Source: Synanceia verrucosa (taxonomy: Eukaryota > Chordata > Actinopteri > Perciformes > Synanceiidae). From it: a stretch of DNA of 64,000 nt. The DNA is taken from positions 15,841,240 to 15,905,239 of the forward strand of contig CM056558.1 of assembly GCA_029721515.1 (NCBI GenBank). Direction: 5' to 3'. Of the stretch, positions 47,262 through 64,000 are shown piece by piece. Numbering within the stretch: the first letter of the stretch is position 1; every line of letters begins with the position of its first letter. Under the pieces are notes generated by a model. It searched no databases. It was given only the letters and a program-made list of their open reading frames with translations, and was not told the origin of the DNA. Position numbers and translations under genes: made by a program.

Positions 47262-50184
47262 AAAGTATTTTATTGCATTTTTTTTAGAAAAACAATAGAA
47301 AATTCTGTGGCAACTGCCATAAATGTTGCCTTGAGTGAACTGCAATCATTCACATGGTACAGTAAAGTGCTTATTTTATTTTTTTTTTTTATCATTATTT
47401 TAAAGGATGTATTTATTTTTAATTTCTTCCAATGAACACGATGGGGTTGGGGTAATTCAGATGGTGTTAAAATCAAGTGTCGACTCTCAAAAAAAAAAGA
47501 AAAAAAGGACTGAATCAACATAGACAGAATAACCCCACACCATGTCCATGAAATTAACCATTTGTAAAACATTTGATTAATGTTGCTGGATTATAAATAC
47601 TTTTGCCTGTGGGCTACATTCAAATTGTGGGGAGGTTGATGCTGGAACTGTCCATTTGAATGAATGACTGGATTTTAACACTTCAAAATGACATACAATA
47701 TATATAAAAATTGCGAGGCTTAAGGATATGATTTTGTCCCGTTGTCCTCTCCCAATAAAAGGCAGTCCAAAAAACTACTGCCATTTGTTGAAAGTAGAAA
47801 TGGTCATGACCAAGGAAACTCATTATACCATTTGGGATATTAGAGTATGGTCAAAATCTGTGCGTTTGAGTATTCAACCCTATTAAAAAGTAGGGACCAA
47901 CTCGTTTGATGCTTAAAAGGGACTAAAAGGCAGAATACTGAACTGTATAGGTATTTTCAAAAATCCCAAGATTGCCTTGATCATTAGCTTAATGCTTTGA
48001 GATTACCGATAGCAAAGTAGTTTCCCAAACGGAGAAGAAACAGCTGCATACACAAATTCAAGTAAGTCTTATTATAAGACATAAAACCCCATAATGATGC
48101 GTCTGTAGAAAGGTATTTTTGAACTATTACAGTGTCCTATTATCAGCATAATGACACCAAGAGAGCCATTTCCAGAGTACCGTCGCTGCAGTGCTGGCAA
48201 CAGGACATGGACAATCAGAAGTCCCCACTTCTCACTGCCAGGTGATCATGTTCAATGTCATGACTTGAACCCTCTTTGGTGAAATGGCTACAGTGTTGTG
48301 AGACTTCATCACCAGTCCATTACCTGTCAGTTTTAGAATGAATTTTAACTTAATTTGAATATAAAAAAAAAAAAAAAAAAGATTATTGCCAACTCTTACA
48401 CATAAAAAAATAAAACTTAAAAACTCACCTGCACTGGGCATAACGCTCCAGATCAATTAAACAAACTCTTTCCATCTCACCACATACTCTGAACTTTTAA
48501 AAACACGAAACAAGGAAAACATCCGGTGTTTCACCTGAACTGAACAGCACCTGCACGAAATTATATAGAAAATAAAAGCTTATCAACAGCCATACAAAAA
48601 GGAAGGAAATAAAAAGAAATCAGTGTGGCACAATGACATGGAGTTTTCAAACATGAAAAATAAAGTAAACTTAATACAGCTACACGTCCGTGGAAGACTT
48701 TTTTTTTTGTTGTTGTTTTTTTCCTTTTTTGGAATGTTTTTCCTTTTTTAATTTTTTTTTGGGAAAAAAAAAATCTTTGTCTCTTATTTTGTAATGAGCA
48801 TTTGTAATGTCTTGTTTTTGTTTTTTGAGACACTACTTTCAAAATAAAGACCCTTTAGAGGTGAAAAAATATGGTCCAAATAAATCCATCCAAAAATGAC
48901 ACTCGGGTCACATTGGTCAAAATGTGCTTTTCAAACCCCCGAAAGGAGTTCTAACCTTTACTGCCAAAATATTCAAGGTTAAATCTAAATGCATTAATTA
49001 ATTTGTTGGAACAAAGGAACAATTATTACCAAAAAAAAAAAAAGTTCTGGTTGTAGCAAAGAGACATCATCAATTCTTTACAAAGAGCACAACACTGACC
49101 CAGTTTCACTTGCCTAACCCCCAGTTTGTACCAACATATCAGATACACTTCAGAGCTTTAGCTCAAAAGTCTCATTTTAGGGAGGCCATGCATCATAACG
49201 CAGGTAAAATTTTAATTCAATACTATTGAACTTGCCTGATGGTCACACTGAAACGTGGCTACTGATAATTTGGCATATCATGTTAATGTTCTCAACTATT
49301 AATCTGTACAACAGTGAGTCATGGCTGGCTGGGTGCAGACAATCATTCTTTGCTCTAGGAGCATTAAGTGCATGGCCACCAAACTAGATGAGTGTGTGTG
49401 TGTGTTTTATCTCAGACATTTACAGAAGCTTCTCAGTGTTGAGGAATTTATATTAAATGGAGACAAAAAAAAAAGAAAAAAAAAAAAAAACCCTGTGAAG
49501 TCCCCAGCCATATTAACGGGCCGCACCAGGCACAGACAGCATTGGCTTACAGCCCTTCCAACTCCTTATACTGAATCCCTACTACACAAGGAACAGCCTT
49601 CATCTTGGCATATTGCATAAGCTTGTAGGTATCTGCAGATGGGCCATTCATGCATATACATACAGGCAAAGAGAACATTCCAGATAACTTATTCACAGTG
49701 GATCCAGTTGTAACGTGGGAGCAGCACAACAGTTTGTCCTTTGGTGTCTGAGCTTAGTTTCCAAGATAAATGTTCCACTTTCTCCTGAACTGAGTTATAT
49801 GAAGAAAAAACAAAAAATAAAAAAAACAAAAAAAACAAAAAAAAATATATATATAACTTAGAAAATACTTCTCTCCTGAATCATAAACTGGCCCACCTCT
49901 CTAACCTTGACATGCACATATATGTATATGCGTGTGTGTTTGCTATAGGCAGGCCCTGGGCTGATGTGCTTCAGAAGTGCTGCAGAAGGGCAGAAGGCAT
50001 TTAGGGGAGGGGCTGCAAGCAGCATCTCCCTTTAACAGCGAGGCAAGAAAGCCTGAATGGCAGAGAAACCAAGGCCAGCTAGAGTCAGAGAGGGGGGCCA
50101 GAATTGGGGCAAAAGAGTCTCAGGATACTTTTAGATCCGGGCTTGAATCTTAACGGAAGGTCAGAGGTCACGGTTGAGTTCAGT
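47262..50184 (-). other. mknk2: Probable mknk2 3' UTR
   Basis: Downstream of the mknk2 stop codon there is no further gene on the minus strand. A CAATAAAATAC (AATAAA signal) occurs on the minus strand at about 47264-47274. A 3' UTR of up to 2.9 kb is plausible, as MKNK2 messages have long 3' UTRs. Other candidate signals within the region could give shorter forms, so the end is not certain. Several T-runs on the minus strand (48370, 49470) are notable. Confidence 0.4.
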
Positions 50185-59211
<9,027 letters not shown>

Positions 59212-60100
59212 TTTTGCTTCGATTTGGGACGCTTTTTTGGTGGATGTACGGCGGCAGTGGTTTTTTTATATCAATTTGCACTTCTCCGAAACCGTCGCTT
59301 CAGAGAGTCGCAAGTGATCACACTGCGCTGGCTGGTCAGCTTGCTGAGGCGCTTTAAACGGGAGCCCTGTGGACGATACAAAACACGGCGCAGCGTTACA
59401 ACCTACATCAACAGAGCAAAGCACTCGAGTTTAAACCCACCCCGTGACCAAATAAACAAGACAATGGCAGACTGACATTAGTTAATTATCATCACCTGCT
59501 CATGAGGTAACAAAAAGCAATCGCTGACTAACGTGCCGTTATGACGCTAGTCATGCTGAGCTAGCATAACGGTTGAGTTAGCCACAGCCATTTAATGTAC
59601 ATAAATCAAGCCAAGAGGATACAAAATAGAGATACTCTTACAATACGACAGTATAGATAAATACACAAGTCAGAAAGCCATACTGTTTTCAGATTAACAG
59701 TGCCGTATCGGCCGCACAGCCAATAACAGTCGTTTAGCTAACATGAATTAACGAGCCCAGAGCCATAGCCGTTCTCTGTAAACATGCACGGTCCTAACTG
59801 TCAAGTCGCGAGCGTTGGTCGCGAGTTTACCGAAGCGACAGGTTTGACTTAAACGTCAGACAACAATGGTTAGCGACCGTTAATACTGGAACGTCACTGC
59901 AGTGTTAGGAGAACAACCGTTATATTTGAAACAGTAAAATGGCAGAGTGACTATCTGCTAACATAAACTACTTTTTGTACTCACCCCGTCGATAATTTTA
60001 TAGCTCCAGTGTTAGCGTCGTTGTTTGACCTACTGCTTCAAAAGCCGCAGAGGACGGTCGAGGGGAGGGGGGAATCGCCTGATGGTGAGTGCGTGGAAGG
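59212..60100 (-). other. mknk2: mknk2 5' non-coding exons
   Basis: A good acceptor (GTCCACAG) at 59367 on the minus strand would start the exon holding the ATG, leaving 155 bases of 5' UTR. A donor (CGGG then GTGAGTAC) at 59985/59984 would end a non-coding first exon starting near 60050-60100. Both calls rest on splice signals and position only. Confidence 0.5.
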
Positions 60101-60390
60101 TGGTAAAGTAACCACAGCGTAGGTGTTTTTATAACCTCCCGGCTGACTCCTCCTTGTCTCCTCCCTCATCGGGACTGCATCAGCACACTTGATGCATCAC
60201 GTGCTTTCCAGAAACGGATATGGCGGCTATGTTCCAATTCGTCTCTCTGCAACAACGTTGACGCTTATCGAGGCCAGAAGCGCAAATAGCTGCTCGATGT
60301 GGCGCAGAATGTGTGAAATAATTTAATGAAGTACGCCATTTCAATAGTCTTAAACCCACTTCCCTGAAAGTGTGAGCACATTTCACGAAA
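60010..60390. promoter_or_regulatory. Probable bidirectional promoter between mknk2 and a plus-strand gene
   Basis: About 350 bases separate the inferred mknk2 first exon from a plus-strand start codon at 60391. The interval holds a TCACGTG E-box (60197-60203) and a strong YY1-type ATATGGCGGC on the plus strand (60218-60227). It is CpG-bearing relative to its surroundings. No TATA box was seen for either direction. The layout is typical of head-to-head housekeeping gene pairs. Confidence 0.5.
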
Positions 60391-60579
60391 ATGTCTCTTA
60401 AACAAAAACTGGTACCACACACGAAATGGAACCCAGCCATTGAGCTCTGTTTTGTTCTGGAGGCCCCACCACGGGATGTGGAGGGAAGGAGGGAGGGCGA
60501 GTACGTGCACATCAGCATCAGCCTATGGCATCAGCTCAGTCAGCACCTCCGGATGCTCAAGAGAGAGATCTCAGTGGAG
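60391..60579 (+). CDS. First coding exon of an unidentified gene (partial)
   Basis: The ORF begins MSLKQKLVPHTKWNPAIELC and ends HLRMLKREISVE (63 codons). It stops exactly at a consensus donor (GTGGAG then GTGAGG) in phase 0; read through, it meets a stop five codons later. The start lies downstream of a CpG-bearing, YY1-containing promoter and head-to-head with mknk2, which supports a real gene. I do not recognise the family. The residues mix hydrophobic strand-like stretches (AIELCFVLEA, YVHISISLW) and a likely helix (HQLSQHLRMLKRE), suggesting the start of a small globular fold. No following exon was found before the window ends, so most of the protein may lie to the right. Human MKNK2 is flanked by MOB3A, which this is not. 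Confidence 0.55.
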
Positions 60580-63500
60580 GTGAGGAAGGACATGTAGACA
60601 GACTAGTTCCACCAGTGTACTTGTTGCTCACATGAAAATAACTTCCCGCTGCTGTCACTGGACGTCAAGTTTACTTTTATATAGTCAGCTTTGTGCTATG
60701 TGAAATCAGTAATCAAGGAGCGCACTCAGACATGCACCATCCCCCTCCCTCTTTTGTGTCTCAGAGGGGGGGTAAAAATAGATTTGAAGCGCCTTAAACT
60801 TTACTCTCACGCCCAGTGATGAATGGCCATAGCCAGATGGGTGTTCAAAGAAATCCCCCCTCTGAGTCACGACTGGGTCAGTGGTATGACTTCAGCTGTT
60901 GAGGCATTTTTAGTATTACATCCACAAACCACAGTCAAACACACTCACATGCAATCTGGAGAAAGTTTCAGGCCACAAGTGCAAGTCCTGCACTACTACA
61001 CTGAAGAAGTGTGAGCATCAACATGTATCAATATTCAAAGCAGAAGTGCTTAATGTTGCAGGCAGATTGTCAGTGATTTTATTATAATACTGGATTGTAA
61101 TTGCTGATTGTTGTGTATGCAGCATTTTTGTTGTGGCTGTTTGAAGGAAAGCTACATTTATTGCCTGCAGTTAGGTAGTTTGATAAGCTATAACAAAACA
61201 TATTTTATAAGATGATCATCTGATGTGCATGTTAAATCAGAAAAGATCTACAGAGTAATCTGTAACTATAGCTGTCAGATTTAATTAATACCTTTCGTTG
61301 CTACTTTGCAGATTGCAAAGATTAATAATGCAAACTATCTCAACAAATAATTTGTGATGTATTGTTATGGATAAAGACTTTACTGATCTTGGGGTATATT
61401 CAAATTAGCGCCACCTTTAATATATCAATATTACATTGTAGAGATTATTGTGAAAAGGGCCACTGAGTATCATTAGTACTTTTGCTTTTTGTACTTTAAA
61501 TGCATTTTGATGTGGTACTTTGGTATTTATAGTTGAATACTTTTTTTAATGCAGGATTTTAATTTGTAATATTTCTATACTGTGGTAGAGTAGAATGTAT
61601 GTTACATCCTACAGCCTTTTTAGTACATCAAAACTGTACTCAAGCACAATATTTAAGTAAATACGTTTATTTAATTTCCAACCCTGGATACAACTAGAAA
61701 ATAATCAAAGGATTTTATTAAACTCTTGACAACTTTAATATATTTAAAGTTGAATTGTTTTGGGAATTTTGATTTTTTTTAAATAAACTTGTCAAGACTT
61801 GCCAATTAAATTACATAAATGGGAAATGTACTCACATGGTTAAAATAATGCCCAGTAATTATTTTGATTATTAAGTACCGCAATTAGCAGGGAACGTAAA
61901 CACAATGGCCTCCACACCTTTTACAACATGCGACAACGTGACACGTTTTGGAGCCATGAGGAGGCAGTTCAGGCGAGGGTGGAGACACTGTCATGGTTGT
62001 GATAATGAAAGAAATCCAAGAACTCTGACAATGTAGAAACGTGTGCGCTCCTGACCCATCGGCTAATTGTGAGATGCCAAAGCAATATTGCCAAAGACAT
62101 GACAAGTCCATTCAGCAAATTCAGAGATTAAAAAGCAGTAGATAGATGCCAAAGCCCTTTGTTATCTCATATTAATATTATATTGTTATCCTTATCCCCT
62201 TAATTGCCTCCCGATATAAAATGATTACAGGTTGCAGCATGTGCCAAGTATTGCAAATGCTTAATTGTACCATGTGCTTTTTTTTTGTCAAACTGTACAT
62301 CATCTCCTCTCCTATTTGTTAACTATCACTGCATATAGTTCAAGTTCAAGTTCAATATACTCTGCCCACAGTGCTGCTCTGTTTCATATTAATGTATTGT
62401 TTATCAAAGGTGTTCAAGCTAAATCCATGTATGAGCTCAGTGGCAGCAAACATTACGCAAGCTGTTGGCTGACTATCCCGGGCCAGGAGCACATGGTGTA
62501 GTCGCAGGTTTAGTAGGAAAACAAGATCACACGGCGAAGTGCAAGGGGCGGATCTGGTTCACTAAAGGCCAAAAGGAACAGGGATAGGCCATCATAAATA
62601 ACTTCAGGTGGCAACAGCCTCATCTTTGATGCGGATGGCTTTCAATCAGGAGACACTGGGCTCTGTTTGGTTTTAGCCAGGGGCTATTCCAGTGTGAACT
62701 ATCATAATACAGAGGTTGTATTATCTTTTACGACATCCTGATGGAGTATGGCGGTTAAATATTCATATATACATATATTTGCCCAATCATTGTGTTGTTG
62801 TCATGTGTCTCAGTAAATGTGCATCATTTCCACTGGGTTCAATAAATATAATTCTTATATTGTATTACTTTTCCAATGCAGTATGTTGCACTGAATTCAA
62901 CACATTTTTCAACATGCATGTCTCTGTGGGATGTGGTCAATACAAATCCATGCAGTGTAACCAAACATTCTTCAAATTCACCCAACTTTATTTTAAACCC
63001 TCTAGCCAAGAAGGTCCCAAATGTTCCTGAGATACCGAATAATGAACGAGACAAGTACAGTGCAATATTTCCATTTGATGCAACAGTATAGCCATAACAA
63101 ATATAAAGTCTGACTACTCAGTGTAAATATCATAAAATTTAATGGAGAGCAACAGAATATATATTGTCAGAAACTACTTAGGAAGTAGAAAACTTGATGT
63201 TCAAGTTGTTAATAATAACCCCTAAACACTGCTATCCTCATATAAATAGTTTGCTCTATATGTCATAATGAAAAGCTACACTAAAAGTGCTCCCTCAATG
63301 GCTAGAAGTTATTTTGATCCATGTGTTGAAAGGAACTTCTGTTAGAATCAGCAGGATTTCTGGTAAAAAAAAAAAAAAGCATTCCTAATTTAAACAGCGC
63401 AGTGCTGCATGCTGTATATCTGTGCATGTGAAGAAGCATGTTGTCTGAACTGTGTCTGAAATGCACACATTCAAATAAAACTGTCAAAGGCTGAAAAGAT

Positions 63501-64000
63501 ATGTGCTAGGAGCAGTCAGTCGTCTTACACTGTTACAATAAAGTGGCATACTTTTGGTACGTAGGGTACGTACTGCGTAAGGTTGCAGTGCCCCAGGCTG
63601 TTGATCTACCCTTTCTAAGAAATCCTCCCGGAACAAACTTCCAAGAAGCAAGTAGCCTCCGGTCTGGAAAACCGTGCATGCTTTAAGTATTACAGTAGAA
63701 AGACAACATGCTGGAGCACTGAAATTAATCCAGTATTCAGTCAAACTCATTTAACAGATGGAGTTACCAAGGATTTTGCAACATCCTTTGTTTTGTTCTA
63801 ACTTTGTTCCAGCGCTGGAGATTTTGTTTTCTTTTTTTTGGCACTGTGCTCTTGTTACGTAACACTGCGTTATGAAATTAATCATGTTTTTAAATTCTTA
63901 GAATCTCCACTCAGATTGGATAACAACTGCAATCTGTTACTTGTCAGCATGCAGCTGACAGTTTTTTTTTTGAGTCACTATTTAACTTCCAAAATAACAC
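60580..64000. other. Intron or intergenic sequence right of the unidentified exon
   Basis: Short ORFs only, none with splice-site or family support. A dispersed repeat lies at 61265-61690. The remainder is AT-rich with no feature I can support. Confidence 0.4.
61265..61690. repeat. Dispersed fish repeat, copy 4 (opposite end preserved)
   Basis: Contains TTTGCAGATTGCAAAGATTA, TAGTACTTTTGCTTTTTGTA, TTTAATGCAGGATTTTAATT, TATACTGTGGTAGAGTAGAA and TACTCAAGCACAATATTTAA, in the order known for this teleost repeat. It is related to the blocks at 20921, 27405 and 30470. Confidence 0.55.

Noticed and set aside
60823..61014. 63-codon plus-strand ORF as exon 2 of the unidentified gene
   Set aside because: No acceptor at a suitable place and phase, and no continuity in character with the first exon.

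Overview
This is vertebrate nuclear DNA, almost certainly from a teleost fish and probably a percomorph. It is AT-rich, with small GT-AG-spliced exons, many short fish-type DNA-transposon relics (hAT, Tc1/mariner, TTAA-flanked elements), a tRNA-like SINE and CA/TA microsatellites. There are no bacterial-style operons. Gene order matches the vertebrate block that is 19p13.3 in human (CSNK1G2, REXO1, MKNK2), with one unexpected extra gene.

Layout. Positions 1-18.7 kb hold the 5' part of csnk1g2 on the minus strand. Its only visible coding exon (14990-15217) carries the start codon and the kinase glycine loop; the rest lies left of position 1, across an intron loaded with transposon relics. Positions 19.5-22.5 kb hold a complete three-coding-exon paired-like homeobox gene on the minus strand, a divergent relative of DMBX1. 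Positions 22.6-29.0 kb are non-coding and include a cluster of GGATTA sites upstream of the homeobox gene. Positions 29.4-43.2 kb hold complete rexo1 on the minus strand (16 coding exons, about 1268 codons, DEDDh exonuclease at the C-terminus). Positions 43.4-47.2 kb show nothing coding. Positions 50.2-59.2 kb hold complete mknk2 on the minus strand (13 coding exons, 475 aa), with a likely 3' UTR reaching toward 47.3 kb and upstream non-coding exons to about 60.1 kb. A divergent promoter near 60.2 kb also appears to serve a plus-strand gene. Its 63-codon first exon (60391-60579) I could not identify.

All exon joins were read by eye from splice sites, codon phase and similarity to remembered family sequences. 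Phases close exactly across rexo1, mknk2 and the homeobox gene.

The most interesting feature is the DMBX-type gene between csnk1g2 and rexo1. In human, DMBX1 sits near MKNK1 and MOB3C at 1p33, a region paralogous to the MKNK2/MOB3A region at 19p13.3. A DMBX gene in the MKNK2 block is therefore best explained as the second whole-genome-duplication copy (a 'dmbx2') that mammals lack. It has a diverged homeodomain that keeps Lys50, a shortened C-terminus and an OAR motif that is lost or out of frame.
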